A stretch of DNA of 64,000 nt. Origin: an uncultured Ilyobacter sp. (lineage in GTDB: Bacteria; Fusobacteriota; Fusobacteriia; Fusobacteriales; Fusobacteriaceae). Positions 9,060 through 18,096 of the stretch are shown here, one piece after another; within the stretch, counting starts at the first letter, position 1; every line of letters begins with the position of its first letter. Position numbers and translations under genes: made by a program. The notes under the pieces are model-generated. The model saw nothing but the letters and a program-made list of their open reading frames with translations. It searched no databases and had not been told where the DNA came from. The stretch is from positions 1,674,001 through 1,738,000 of the forward strand of contig NZ_OY764059.1 in NCBI RefSeq assembly GCF_963668085.1, in the 5' to 3' direction.

Positions 9060-9088
9060 AGTATATCACACTATGAAATAAAAATCAA
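9060..9088 (-). promoter_or_regulatory. Promoter of prfA operon
   Basis: Minus-strand -35 TTGATT (9083-9088), 17-nt spacer, -10 TATACT (9060-9065). Confidence 0.6.
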
Positions 9089-9124
9089 TTTCACACTTTG
9101 GTGACCTGCTTTTTATCTAAAAAT

Positions 9125-9152
9125 AAAAAATAGGGAAATTTCCCTATTTTTT
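9125..9152. terminator. Palindromic terminator after the sigma-factor operon
   Basis: A perfect palindrome (half-site AAAAAATAGGGAAA) with A/T runs on both sides lies just after the stop of the gene at 9159. It would work for the minus-strand sigma operon and could in principle act both ways. Confidence 0.75.
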
Positions 9153-9158
9153 ATTTGC

Positions 9159-9587
9159 TTATCTCTCATTCTGTTTTTTCTTATTTTCTTCAATTCTTTT
9201 TACTGCGATAGCTCTGGCATTGTTATATTCCTCTTGGTTTATATACTTTCTTACCTCTATCTGACTTTTAAGTTTATTTTTTAATATTTCAGCTTCTATT
9301 TTACCTACCTCATCAAAAACAAGGCTTATCTTTTCCCAGTTTTTCTCTGGGTTATCCAAGAGATATTTATTTATTTCAAGTTCACGCTGCCTTCTGTCCA
9401 ACAAAAGAAGTTTATGCTTTGTACTGGCATTTGCTATTATCTCTTTGGCTTTTACAATATCCTCTTCAGGTACTCCAACACTTCGAAAATCTTCTTCGTA
9501 AATTATTCCTATATTATCCACATTAGAAGCTCCAAAAGATACTAAACATACAAGTAAACCAAGCAGTAATATTATTTTCTTTCTCAT
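9159..9587 (-). CDS. Periplasmic ZraP/Spy-like protein of the ECF sigma operon
   Basis: A 142-aa exported protein with an N-terminal signal peptide (hydrophobic IILLLGLLVCLVSFGA, probable cleavage after FGA, residues about 1-20). The mature part is all helical and highly charged. It follows the layout of ZraP/Spy/CpxP proteins: a short PEEDIVKAKEI helix, a RRQRELEINKYLLDNPEKNWEKI hairpin, EIEAEIL-type helices and an INQEEYNNA segment where that family has its LTxxQ motif. Such proteins act as periplasmic chaperones or stress sensors. It is last in the operon after the sigma factor and its membrane partner, so I infer a sensing or feedback role. Homology is by pattern only. Confidence 0.7.
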   Translation of the reverse strand: MRKKIILLLGLLVCLVSFGASNVDNIGIIYEEDFRSVGVPEEDIVKAKEIIANASTKHKLLLLDRRQRELEINKYLLDNPEKNWEKISLVFDEVGKIEAEILKNKLKSQIEVRKYINQEEYNNARAIAVKRIEENKKKQNER

Positions 9588-9599
9588 CTATTCCCTCCG

Positions 9600-9929
9600 T
9601 TAGATACCAAGGTCACTTACAAAAAGTTCCTCTGGATTCATTTCTATATCTCTTTCTTTAAAAATATTATTCTCATAAAAATTTTCCCACGCAAGAACCT
9701 CTTTATCAGTTGATTTATTAAAATCAAAATGCTGTTCTAAAGCTACACTGTTTTTTAAAACATCATTTCCATTTACCTTATTAACCGCACTTTGATATAC
9801 TGTGTCAGTAAAAATACCCATCACAAAAAGCGAAGCTCCCATTACGACTAATTTCCTGTTTTTTTTCTTCTCCTCCTCTAGAAGAGATTTATAAACATTG
9901 AGCTTAACCCGGTCTTTTGGTGTCATCAT
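9600..9929 (-). CDS. Single-pass membrane protein, candidate anti-sigma factor
   Basis: A 109-aa protein with a charged N-terminal segment (about 1-26), one membrane helix (LVVMGASLFVMGIFTDTVY, about 27-45) and an acidic C-terminal part of about 60 residues ending in EELFVSDLGI. Its ATG overlaps the sigma-factor stop by 4 bp (ATGA), and ECF sigma factors are usually coupled to their anti-sigma factor this way. It lacks the His-CxxC zinc anti-sigma motif. If it is the anti-sigma factor, the short cytoplasmic N-terminus must bind the sigma factor in a different way. Role inferred from context. Confidence 0.65.
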   Translation of the reverse strand: MMTPKDRVKLNVYKSLLEEEKKKNRKLVVMGASLFVMGIFTDTVYQSAVNKVNGNDVLKNSVALEQHFDFNKSTDKEVLAWENFYENNIFKERDIEMNPEELFVSDLGI

Positions 9930-10378
9930 CCTGTACCTCCCATATCTTTTATACCCTTGTAATAGATCGATTTCACAGTGGAAAGATTCATGTCTTTTAG
10001 CTTAGATATTTCACGAAACTTATATCCGTAGATATCTTTCAATAATACTATCTCTCGTTCTCTAGAGTTTATTTTTTTTAGTTTTTCTTCTAATATCATC
10101 GTTGTGTGAACATTGGTATCGTCCTCTATCTCAAGGATTTCCTCATTCAATTCGAAAGTAGTTTTATTTTTTCTAAAAAAATCATAGGTCTTATTTATTG
10201 CTATCCTATAGATCCAAGTATAGATATTACTCTCTTTTCTAAATTTCTTGAGGTTTTTATATACACTTACAAAAACTTCCTGAGCTATATCTTCAGCATC
10301 TTCCGGATTTTTAACCATCCCTAGGATTTTGTTGTAAACTCGTTCAAAGTATGTATCAAAAATTTTGTCAAAATCCAT
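9926..10378 (-). CDS. ECF-family RNA polymerase sigma factor
   Basis: A 150-aa group-4 sigma factor. Region 2 is visible as NPEDAEDIAQEVFVSVYKNL, then IYTWIYRIAINKTYDFFRK; region 4 as INSREREIVLLKDIYGYKFREISKLKDMNLSTVKSIYYKGIKDM, a helix-turn-helix for the -35 element. It would direct RNA polymerase to stress promoters. It is followed by a membrane protein (4-bp overlap) and a periplasmic ZraP/Spy-like protein, the layout of an envelope-stress regulon; Fusobacterium is known to use an RpoE-type ECF factor. The gap to the upstream DUF4139-like gene is 56 bp, with no clear separate promoter. Confidence 0.9.
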   Translation of the reverse strand: MDFDKIFDTYFERVYNKILGMVKNPEDAEDIAQEVFVSVYKNLKKFRKESNIYTWIYRIAINKTYDFFRKNKTTFELNEEILEIEDDTNVHTTMILEEKLKKINSREREIVLLKDIYGYKFREISKLKDMNLSTVKSIYYKGIKDMGGTG

Positions 10379-10434
10379 TTTACTCCCTTTCTTGTTTTCC
10401 TTGCCAATTTTGACGATAAAATAAGAAAAAAAGT

Positions 10435-11553
10435 CTAGTTTTTTTCTTCAATAAAAGAAAATTTTAAATCTTTTCTAGAATTTGCCGCTACCCTTAGGGT
10501 AAATACAGCGGTTTTCTCTATCATTTCGTAGACCTCTTCACTTCTAAGTTCATTCCATTTTTCAGGGAGCTTGTCATAAAAAATCTTTAAGATTACATCT
10601 TCCTTTTTATAATTTTTCACAAAATAACTTACTTTTCTTTGCTTTAATCTCGTACCAAGGTTCTTTTCAATCTCAGATGAATCTATCCTTATATCCTGAT
10701 CCAAAAGTCCCCTTATCTCAAGTTCACCATTTTTATTGACTCCAGTAAATTCTCCCCTATACCCTTTTTCATCAAAAACTTTAACCTTGTCAGAAGAGGC
10801 TATGTTAAGTCCTTCCACTCCCAGGCTGAGTTCCGGATTTTTTTTCTCTCTGCTTTCTAGATATATGTAATTTTTTGAAATACCGGCCTTTTCATAAAAT
10901 ATATTTTTATTTACACCTGTAAAGGTCTTTAAATCAAGTTTATCTAGTGGCCTGTTTCCTCCGGGGAAAATAACAGAAATATTTTCAAAATTTTTATCTG
11001 AATCATTATTTAGAAAAATATTTTTTTTCACACTATTTTTATCAAGGTAAATATAATATTCTTCAGACCATGTGAGCCCTTCCAAACTATAGTTTATTTT
11101 TGCAACTGAGATTTCTTTATTTCCGTGAAGAGTCAGATTGATGCCTTTTTCCTTTACAAGGGGTTTAACTCTGATTTCTTCATCAGGATTTATTACCCAT
11201 TCTCCGCTCTCTATATTTTCTATAGTCAGAGGGTCTTCAGAAAGGAGCCTGTACTTCTCTCCCCTATAAAAAACATTTTCACCTAAAGCTAAGTAATAAC
11301 CTTTTCTAAAATCACCGTCTAAAATGAATTCCTCTACATCTTCACTTTCCACTATAAGTGAATCTCTGTCTACAGACCTTGATAAGTTAGTGATCACTAT
11401 CTCTTTTTCAGCCTGGGGAATTTTAAAGCTCTCCCTAACCCTAATTTTGCCTTTTGGCTGAAGCAGCAATTCACCACTAGTCCCCTTTGTAAAATCTATT
11501 TCAGAGCAATATACTGATGCCGCTACGAGTAAATAAACAATTATCTTTTTCAT
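10435..11553 (-). CDS. Exported DUF4139-like protein
   Basis: A 372-aa protein with a signal peptide (KKIIVYLLVAASVYCSE, about 1-17). The central part contains INYSLEGLTWSEEYYIYLDKN (about 155-175) followed by ENISVIFPGG, which resembles the DUF4139 core found in the mucoidy-inhibitor-A type family (beta-rich proteins with a W..Y motif). The N-terminal 130 residues form another beta-rich unit. No catalytic motif is visible. It sits between a lipoprotein gene (13-bp gap) and the ECF sigma gene (56-bp gap) in the same direction, which suggests envelope function and perhaps control by that sigma factor. Confidence 0.6.
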   Translation of the reverse strand: MKKIIVYLLVAASVYCSEIDFTKGTSGELLLQPKGKIRVRESFKIPQAEKEIVITNLSRSVDRDSLIVESEDVEEFILDGDFRKGYYLALGENVFYRGEKYRLLSEDPLTIENIESGEWVINPDEEIRVKPLVKEKGINLTLHGNKEISVAKINYSLEGLTWSEEYYIYLDKNSVKKNIFLNNDSDKNFENISVIFPGGNRPLDKLDLKTFTGVNKNIFYEKAGISKNYIYLESREKKNPELSLGVEGLNIASSDKVKVFDEKGYRGEFTGVNKNGELEIRGLLDQDIRIDSSEIEKNLGTRLKQRKVSYFVKNYKKEDVILKIFYDKLPEKWNELRSEEVYEMIEKTAVFTLRVAANSRKDLKFSFIEEKN

Positions 11554-11566
11554 TATCCCTCCAAAA

Positions 11567-11977
11567 TCAATTTCTGGTTGCTCCTTGGATAAAAACTTCT
11601 ATATTTTTTTCATCTAGGGTCATCTCTGTATCTTCATAAATTGCTATTAGTTCTTTTTCCTTATCGTCAAGATACCTCTTGTCGCGATTTTTACTGTCTG
11701 TTTTACCATTGTAGTTCACCGTCATATTGAAGGAAACTTTTGGTGCATACTCATAAGTCAAAATATAGTCCCCAGGCTCTACATAGTAACTTTTACCAGA
11801 TTCCACCGGAACTCCCTGAAGTTTTACACCTTTTAAGGTGTTTCCATAGTTAATCTTAAATAAATTATAATCCCCTCTATAAGAATCAACTATTCTAAAA
11901 TCATCTACAATTTGTGTCTTCGAACATCCTGTAAAAGCGAGAAGTATTACAAACAAAAGTTTAAATATCTTCTTCAT
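11567..11977 (-). CDS. Small lipoprotein
   Basis: A 136-aa lipoprotein: [19 protein letters not shown] gives a type II signal peptide with lipobox FTGC (lipidated Cys at about 18). The mature part is predicted beta-rich ([48 protein letters not shown]), similar in shape to proteins with a PEGA-like or carboxypeptidase-like sandwich. Its ATG lies inside the end of ispG (17-bp overlap), and its GGAGG box is within ispG codons, so it is coupled to ispG. Function unknown. Confidence 0.75.
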   Translation of the reverse strand: MKKIFKLLFVILLAFTGCSKTQIVDDFRIVDSYRGDYNLFKINYGNTLKGVKLQGVPVESGKSYYVEPGDYILTYEYAPKVSFNMTVNYNGKTDSKNRDKRYLDDKEKELIAIYEDTEMTLDEKNIEVFIQGATRN

Positions 11978-13025
11978 CTTTAAAATCCTCCATTATCATT
12001 TTTTTCAGCTCATCTAAGATCTCTGTTTCCTTGACCTGTTTAATAACTTCACCCTTTTTAAAGAGAACCCCTATACCCTTGCCTCCAGCCACTCCGTAGT
12101 CAGCTTCCCTAGCTTCACCAGGTCCATTTACCACGCAGCCCATCACAGCGATCTTGATCTTTTTTTCAAAGGTACTGAATTCCTCCTCTACTTTTTTTGC
12201 AAGATTTATAAGATCGATCTCAGTCCTTCCACAGGTAGGACAGGATATTATCTCTGTTCCTTCTTCTCTGAGCCCAAGTACCTTAAGTATCTCCTTTGCA
12301 ACCTTGATCTCTTCCACAGGGTTTTCAGTGAGTGATACCCTTATGGTATCCCCTATATCATCAACAAGAAGCCCCCCTATACCTATTGAGGATTTCACTG
12401 TCCCCTGAAATGCAGTCCCTGCCTCTGTTACACCTAGATGAAGAGGATAGTCTACTAGTTCCCTCATCATCCTGTAGGCTGTTACCATCATCTTCACGTT
12501 GCTAGATTTAAGTGATATTATTATATCCTCAAATCCGAACTTTTCCAGAAGCCTCACATGGTAAAGACCGCTTTCAACCATGGCCTCAGGGGTAGGTCTT
12601 CTGTATTTTTCAAGTATGGTCTTTTCTAGTGACCCTGCATTTACACCTATTCTTATAGGGATATTGTATTCTTTAGCCTTTTCCACAACCAAGGCTACCT
12701 TATCGTCGCTCCCTATGTTTCCTGGATTTATTCTTAGCTTATCTACACCATTTTCCATAGCTGATATAGCAAGCCTATAGTCAAAATGAATATCTGCTGC
12801 CAGAGGTATGCTTATCTGTTTTTTTATCTCTTTTATTGCTTCGGCTGCCTCTGTGTCATTTACCGTTACCCTTACAAGTTGGCATCCTGCATTTTCAAGT
12901 TCCTTTATCTGTTTCACAGTGGCCTTTATATCTGAAGTTTTAGTGTTGGTCATTGACTGGATTATAACCTCGCTGTCTCCGCCAATATATATGTTCCCCA
13001 CCCTTATCTTTCTAGAACCTGTCAT
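11961..13025 (-). CDS. ispG: 4-hydroxy-3-methylbut-2-en-1-yl diphosphate synthase
   Basis: [4Fe-4S] enzyme of the MEP isoprenoid pathway. It shows [52 protein letters not shown] and the cluster-binding cysteines in [12 protein letters not shown] and [17 protein letters not shown]. An open frame extends to a TTG at 13073, but [16 protein letters not shown] starting at the ATG at 13025 is the normal N-terminus and has a GGAG box 9 nt upstream. The longer version would also run across a TATAAT sequence, so I use 13025 (354 aa). It may be transcribed from that -10-like element or from the upstream pair. Confidence 0.94.
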   Translation of the reverse strand: MTGSRKIRVGNIYIGGDSEVIIQSMTNTKTSDIKATVKQIKELENAGCQLVRVTVNDTEAAEAIKEIKKQISIPLAADIHFDYRLAISAMENGVDKLRINPGNIGSDDKVALVVEKAKEYNIPIRIGVNAGSLEKTILEKYRRPTPEAMVESGLYHVRLLEKFGFEDIIISLKSSNVKMMVTAYRMMRELVDYPLHLGVTEAGTAFQGTVKSSIGIGGLLVDDIGDTIRVSLTENPVEEIKVAKEILKVLGLREEGTEIISCPTCGRTEIDLINLAKKVEEEFSTFEKKIKIAVMGCVVNGPGEAREADYGVAGGKGIGVLFKKGEVIKQVKETEILDELKKMIMEDFKDEEDI

Positions 13026-13076
13026 TTTATTTCCACTCCATCCTTGTCTGTCTTCACTAATTAAATTATACAAAAT

Positions 13077-13565
13077 TTACTCCTCAATTTCAATGGACTC
13101 CAGCACATATCTTCCCTTATATATTTTCACCACAATATAAGATCTATCACCTTCAGCTATTTTCTTTTCTGTTTCCTTTGCCTCGCCTTCCTCCATGTAG
13201 AATCTTTTAAAGGGGTTTTCAAAGTAGGTTTTGTTTTTATAAGTATTTCTTATTTTTCCCTTTATATATTCTATATTTTCAGGTTTTTTATTTGAAAATT
13301 CAGTTATCCTGCTCCACTCTCCATCTTTTTTCACAATGAGATAGCCATTTTTATTTTCAACATTTTTATAATTGCCTGCAAGCTCTCTATGATCTAGATT
13401 TATACTTAGATAATTTCCCCTCATATAGTCATAAGGATCCCTTGGAGCAACTTGAAATTTATGGGTGCTTCCCTTCTTAATTATAATCTCTTTATTTACA
13501 ACCATGAGTAAAAATACTCCCAGCTGAAAAAATACCATAACTGCAAAAATAATCTTATTTCTCAA
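13077..13565 (-). CDS. GDYXXLXY-family membrane-anchored protein
   Basis: About 162 aa with one N-terminal membrane helix (IIFAVMVFFQLGVFLLMVV) and an extracytoplasmic domain carrying APRDPYDYMRGNYLSINLD. This matches the motif that gives the GDYXXLXY family its name. The open frame begins at a GTG at 13574, but the AGAGG box is better spaced (8 nt) from a TTG at 13565, giving MRNKIIF. It overlaps the end of the DUF2157 gene; DUF2157/DUF4401 proteins commonly sit next to GDYXXLXY proteins. The biochemical role is unknown. Confidence 0.8.
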   Translation of the reverse strand: MRNKIIFAVMVFFQLGVFLLMVVNKEIIIKKGSTHKFQVAPRDPYDYMRGNYLSINLDHRELAGNYKNVENKNGYLIVKKDGEWSRITEFSNKKPENIEYIKGKIRNTYKNKTYFENPFKRFYMEEGEAKETEKKIAEGDRSYIVVKIYKGRYVLESIEIEE

Positions 13566-14730
13566 CAGAACCACCTCTTTTTCTGCTCATATACAGATTA
13601 CCGGCTATAAGTGCTCCTCCGAGAAGGATAAAGACAAGTCCCCTTGTAAGGGTGGATATTTTGTAATCGAAAAATCTTGTTGCAATAAGCCCTCCTACTA
13701 TTAAGCTTCCATTATTAAAGCTTCTTACATCTCCTCTTTTAAAGCCCTCGTATATAAAATTACCTCCTATGATCAGAAAATATATATTATAAAATATAAA
13801 TCCCCAACTGAAAAATAAGGGTAATATAATAAGTGGAATGTTCCACAGAATAATGTTTTTAAAGTCTTCTTTTCTTATAAAAAGTAATACTAATACTATA
13901 ATATAAAATAGGGCAGAAACCCAAAATACCTTGTCATAAACCAGTTCATGGCTAAATATATAGTCCTTTTTAAAGGTCAGAAAATAGGCCATTATTATTG
14001 TCAGCTGTTCTCCGATTTTTTTTAAGCCCAGTGGAAAAGTATAGACCCCTGCAAAAAGAGCACTGTATAAAAGCAGCCCCGCCTTGGAATTATCTGAAAA
14101 TTTTCCATACCATGCCATAAGACCTATCAAAAACAAGATTTTAGATGTCGTTTCAACCAAGGCACCCATTCCATCTTTTTTTCTGGAAAACAAAAATATA
14201 GGCAAACCTAGTAGCATATAAATCAATATATACCCATCAGAACTCTGATACATGTATAAAACAAAACCGTAAATCAGTGTATTTATTCCTCCCTTTGTAA
14301 AATACAATACCGGAATACTCAGGGTAGCCCAGGCTAGATAAAATCCCTGGTCCTCTCCTGAAATATTATACATCTGAGATACCATAGCTATAGATAAACC
14401 CACAATTAGTATAAGAAAAACTCCAGACCCTGATACAAATTCTCTTTTTTTCTTCAGGGAAAAGTAAAAAAATATCTGCCCTGTCAGTACAGATGATATA
14501 AGAATCCCTGTCTTTACTCCTCTACCTATTTTCGACCAGTTATATGCAAATAAAAGAATAATACCTAGGCCTATCAATAGGCAGCCTGTAGTTATAAAAA
14601 AATTAAAAAAAGACTTTTTGTTATCCCCCTGGCTTGCGTAAAACTCTTCTATACTCTGGTAAATTTCATCTGTGATAACCCCTAAGCCTCGAAGTCTATC
14701 TAGCTCTTTTAAGACAATCTTCCCCCTCAT
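13555..14730 (-). CDS. DUF2157-family polytopic membrane protein
   Basis: About 391 aa with a cytoplasmic N-terminal segment (MRGKIVLKELDRLRGLGVITDEIYQSI, the conserved DUF2157 start) followed by about 10-12 hydrophobic segments and a short basic tail. The frame is open back to 14841, but AGGAGG lies 5 nt from the ATG at 14730 and the upstream 37 residues are atypical, so I choose 14730. It overlaps the GDYXXLXY gene by a few codons, implying a two-component membrane unit of unknown function. Confidence 0.8.
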   Translation of the reverse strand: MRGKIVLKELDRLRGLGVITDEIYQSIEEFYASQGDNKKSFFNFFITTGCLLIGLGIILLFAYNWSKIGRGVKTGILISSVLTGQIFFYFSLKKKREFVSGSGVFLILIVGLSIAMVSQMYNISGEDQGFYLAWATLSIPVLYFTKGGINTLIYGFVLYMYQSSDGYILIYMLLGLPIFLFSRKKDGMGALVETTSKILFLIGLMAWYGKFSDNSKAGLLLYSALFAGVYTFPLGLKKIGEQLTIIMAYFLTFKKDYIFSHELVYDKVFWVSALFYIIVLVLLFIRKEDFKNIILWNIPLIILPLFFSWGFIFYNIYFLIIGGNFIYEGFKRGDVRSFNNGSLIVGGLIATRFFDYKISTLTRGLVFILLGGALIAGNLYMSRKRGGSVEK

Positions 14731-14821
14731 AAATCCCTCCTGATCCCGTATTTTCATAAACAAAAGATAATTCCATATAATAAAATCACATAAAATTATT
14801 CTGAGATCTAGGTTTCTTCCT

Positions 14822-14850
14822 TTAAAAAAAGTCCTGCACATGGCAGGACT
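14822..14850 (-). terminator. Terminator after rho / M23 genes
   Basis: 8-bp stem AGTCCTGC / GCAGGACT with a 5-nt loop and a T7 run on the minus strand, overlapping the stop of the LysM/M23 gene. Confidence 0.85.
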
Positions 14851-15826
14851 ATTTTACAAGATATTTCATAGGGTTGTATGGTACCCCGTTTTTTCTTATT
14901 TCAAAGTGAAGATGAGGACCTGTTACTCTTCCTGTCATCCCTGTTTTTCCTATTACCTGACCTTGTTTTACATACTGTCCAGGTTTTACATTTATATTGT
15001 TAAGATGTGCCGCTCTTGTCTCATATCCTCCGGCATGTTTTATTATTATTATCTTACCATAACCACTCATCCAGCCTGCATAGGTTACTTTACCGTCTTT
15101 TGCAGCATGAAGAGGTACATACTTTGCTCTCAAATCTACACCTTTATGATATATGTATCTCTTTAAAACAGGATGAAATCTTCTTCCAAATGGACTGGTT
15201 ATTCCCTTCCATTTTACAGGCATAGTGAAATTAACAGTTCTTTTTTTAGCTGCTGCCACCACCTGTTTTAGGTCTGGGTTCGGGATATAAAGACTCTGCC
15301 CTACTTTGAGGGAGCTGTTATTGAGTTTATTATAACTCATTATATCGTCAATTTTTACATTGTATTTTTTCGAAATTTTATAAAGAGAGTCACCTTTTCT
15401 AACCTTATAGAATATTCCGTTTCCAGAAATTATATTTAACTTGTCTCCAATTTTTAAAACACTTCCCACCTGAGGGTTATTGGCTCTCAAAACTGCCAGT
15501 TCCTGATTGAACTTTTTGGCTATTTTGTAAAGAGAATCTCCCGATTTCACCTGATATATTTCAAAGGTCGGAATAGAATAGCTTTTTTCTGCAGGTTGTT
15601 TTGAATCCTCAACCTTTTCGACTTTTAGGATATACTCTTTTTCTATTGTTATAAAGTTGCTGTCTAACACTTCAAAACCACCGTTGGCAGCATCTGTAGC
15701 TTCATAATAATCTGTAAACTTTTTTACATCTACGACCTCTCTCTTAACAACTCTAGACACCTGTACCGAAAGTACTAGCACGATGACCACAAGAGCCGTC
15801 AAAAGGTTAGTAAATCTTCTATTCAC
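14849..15826 (-). CDS. LysM-domain M23 peptidoglycan endopeptidase
   Basis: A 325-aa cell-wall hydrolase. An N-terminal membrane anchor (LLTALVVIVLVLSVQV, about 8-24) is followed by two LysM peptidoglycan-binding repeats (YQVKSGDSLYKIAKKFN, about 90-133, and YKVRKGDSLYKISKKYN, about 138-182). The M23/LytM metallopeptidase domain (about 205-325) has its zinc ligands intact: HKGVDL (H-x3-D), a HL.. segment and GPHLHFE. Unlike the EnvC-like protein at 45442, this copy should be enzymatically active. It starts 3 bp after the rho stop, so it is cotranscribed with rho. Confidence 0.92.
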   Translation of the reverse strand: MNRRFTNLLTALVVIVLVLSVQVSRVVKREVVDVKKFTDYYEATDAANGGFEVLDSNFITIEKEYILKVEKVEDSKQPAEKSYSIPTFEIYQVKSGDSLYKIAKKFNQELAVLRANNPQVGSVLKIGDKLNIISGNGIFYKVRKGDSLYKISKKYNVKIDDIMSYNKLNNSSLKVGQSLYIPNPDLKQVVAAAKKRTVNFTMPVKWKGITSPFGRRFHPVLKRYIYHKGVDLRAKYVPLHAAKDGKVTYAGWMSGYGKIIIIKHAGGYETRAAHLNNINVKPGQYVKQGQVIGKTGMTGRVTGPHLHFEIRKNGVPYNPMKYLVK

Positions 15827-15829
15827 TTT

Positions 15830-17068
15830 TTATTTATCCCCCTTCTGATAAGCTTTTAAAAGATCATCATTGCTTTCTGTGGACTCTATTGTATCTATAA
15901 GTTTTTTAGCAGCAGTGGCTCTGTCATATTCTGAAAGATATCTTCTTATCCCCCATATAAGGTCGAGCTTCTTTTCTTTTATCAAAAGTTCTTCTTTTCT
16001 TGTCCCTGATTTTTGGATGTCTATGGCAGGATAGATTCTAAGCTGAGATAGGTTTCTATCTAGATGAATCTCCATGTTTCCTGTCCCTTTGAACTCTTCG
16101 TAAATAACGTCGTCCATCTTACTTCCAGTGTCTACCAAGGCTGTAGCTACGATAGTCAGACTCCCGCCTTCTCTTATGTTTCTTGCAGACCCAAAAAATT
16201 TCTTTGGATAATATAGTGCAGTGGGATCTATTCCACCAGATATCAGCTTACCACTTGATGGTATGACGATATTGTAAGCTCTTGCCAGTCTCGTAAGGGA
16301 GTCCATAAGTATAATAATATCCTCACCGTCTTCAAGCTTTCTCTTTGCCTTTTCCAAAACCATTTCAGTTACCTTTATGTGATTTTTAGGGTCTTCATCA
16401 AATGTAGAGGAAAAAACCTCCGCTCCCTTTACTGTCTCTCTTATGTCTGTAACCTCTTCAGGTCTTTCATCAATAAGGAGTATCCACACTTCGGAGTTTT
16501 TGTTGTTTTCAATGATGGAATTTGCAATACTACTTATGAGCATAGTCTTACCGGCTTTTGGAGGTGCTACTATAAGTCCTCTCTGTCCCTTACCTATAGG
16601 GGCAATAAGGTCTATTATTCTTCCTGATAGATTTTTTCTACCTGTCTCGAGAATAAGCTGCTCAGTTGGATAGGCAGGTATCAGCTCGTCAAAAGGAACT
16701 CGAGATTCTGCCTTTTGTATATCTCCCCCATTTACCAAAAGAACTTTTCTGAGAGCATAATTTTTTTCATCACCCACAGGCTCTCTTACTTCTCCTAAAA
16801 TAAGATCACCGGTTCTTAATTTAAACCTCCTGACCTGGGAGGCAGAGACATAGATATCTTTTTCTACATTTGTGTCCCTCAAAAATCCATATCCGTCTCC
16901 TAAAACGTCTAAAGTTCCCCAAGCTATAGTATGCCCCTTAAGGTTTTCATAATACTCCTCTATTATATCCACAAGCTCTTGTTTCTTGTATCTATTCCAG
17001 CTCTCTATCCCTAGCTGTCTTGCGATCTCTTTAAGTTCTGTTAATAAAAAGTTATTCAAATTATCCAT
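15830..17068 (-). CDS. rho: Transcription termination factor Rho
   Basis: Hexameric RNA-dependent ATPase that terminates transcription. It has the N-terminal [25 protein letters not shown] domain, a cold-shock RNA-binding fold ([15 protein letters not shown]), Walker A in [15 protein letters not shown], Walker [17 protein letters not shown] and the Q/R-loop region [11 protein letters not shown]. The frame opens upstream at 17146, but that part overlaps the preceding antiporter gene. [13 protein letters not shown] from the ATG at 17068, with a GGGTGG sequence about 10 nt upstream, is the usual start (412 aa). Confidence 0.96.
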   Translation of the reverse strand: MDNLNNFLLTELKEIARQLGIESWNRYKKQELVDIIEEYYENLKGHTIAWGTLDVLGDGYGFLRDTNVEKDIYVSASQVRRFKLRTGDLILGEVREPVGDEKNYALRKVLLVNGGDIQKAESRVPFDELIPAYPTEQLILETGRKNLSGRIIDLIAPIGKGQRGLIVAPPKAGKTMLISSIANSIIENNKNSEVWILLIDERPEEVTDIRETVKGAEVFSSTFDEDPKNHIKVTEMVLEKAKRKLEDGEDIIILMDSLTRLARAYNIVIPSSGKLISGGIDPTALYYPKKFFGSARNIREGGSLTIVATALVDTGSKMDDVIYEEFKGTGNMEIHLDRNLSQLRIYPAIDIQKSGTRKEELLIKEKKLDLIWGIRRYLSEYDRATAAKKLIDTIESTESNDDLLKAYQKGDK

Positions 17069-17085
17069 AATAAACATACCACCCG

Positions 17086-18075
17086 TTAATATCTTTTTAA
17101 ATAAAGTACATACATCGCCAAAATATAAACTACACCGATAATCCAAGAATCTATTTTTATTTTCTTTTTCCTAAAAAGAGCCCCAATCATAAAAACCAGC
17201 AACAACACAAGAGACATCACCGATGAAATAATATGAAACTCTGTGAGACTTTGAAAAATGCTGCCCTTTCTGTATAAAAGATCAGCTATAAAAACTATAG
17301 TAATATTAAATATGTTACTTCCTAATATATTTCCAGCAGCCATGTTAAAGGATCCCATTCTTATAGCCTGTATAGAAACTGTCAGCTCTGGAAGGGATGT
17401 TGCTAGGGCTAACAATATAACTCCTACGAAACTTTCTCCTAGACTGATTCCAAAAATAGGTGTGTTAGCTATCCTGTCAGCCACATATGTCAGGGCAATC
17501 CCTATAGTTATAACCGTCAGTCCACTTACCATAAATCCTTTTTTCGCCTGATTCATATTCATGACAATTGAATCCTCAGGGTTTATCTCCTCTGGATCGT
17601 TAAAATCATAATTATGTTCAAATTCATATATAAGCTTGATTGAAACAAAATATAATACAAACAAAATTATTGATATCAGATTGATTTTGAATATAGTAAT
17701 TTCTCCAAATACGAAACCTAACAGGAAAATAACTGTCAAAAGAATAGAAAAAAATGCACTCAAATAATTTTTCATACTCACTGAAGATGAAAATGAATTT
17801 TTTATAAAGAAGACATCCAAAATAAATATTATGAAAATATTAAAAAGATTGCTTCCAAAAATATTTGAAACAGCCATGTCCGGATTACCCATAAGTGTAG
17901 AGCTTGCACTGGTGATAAGCTCTGGGAGTGAAGTTATTGATGCCAGCATTATTATTCCTACCCAGCTTTTTTCGAGGCCCATTTCCTCCCCAATTTTGTC
18001 TCCGCAGATACTTAATTTTTTTCCTGCCATTATTATTATATATGCCAAAACAAAAAATACAAAGATATTAATCAT
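17086..18075 (-). CDS. CaCA-family Na+/Ca2+ (cation/H+) antiporter
   Basis: A 329-aa inner-membrane exchanger with about 10 membrane helices and the two inverted alpha-repeats of the family. The first is [35 protein letters not shown] (about 45-79) and the second is [35 protein letters not shown] (about 222-256). A cytoplasmic acidic loop ([13 protein letters not shown]) joins the halves. The family is YrbG-like; the exact cation cannot be told from sequence. It lies between miaB (21 bp) and rho (17 bp) on the same strand. Confidence 0.9.
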   Translation of the reverse strand: MINIFVFFVLAYIIIMAGKKLSICGDKIGEEMGLEKSWVGIIMLASITSLPELITSASSTLMGNPDMAVSNIFGSNLFNIFIIFILDVFFIKNSFSSSVSMKNYLSAFFSILLTVIFLLGFVFGEITIFKINLISIILFVLYFVSIKLIYEFEHNYDFNDPEEINPEDSIVMNMNQAKKGFMVSGLTVITIGIALTYVADRIANTPIFGISLGESFVGVILLALATSLPELTVSIQAIRMGSFNMAAGNILGSNIFNITIVFIADLLYRKGSIFQSLTEFHIISSVMSLVLLLVFMIGALFRKKKIKIDSWIIGVVYILAMYVLYLKRY

Positions 18076-18096
18076 TTTATATCAAAGCCCCCTCTG

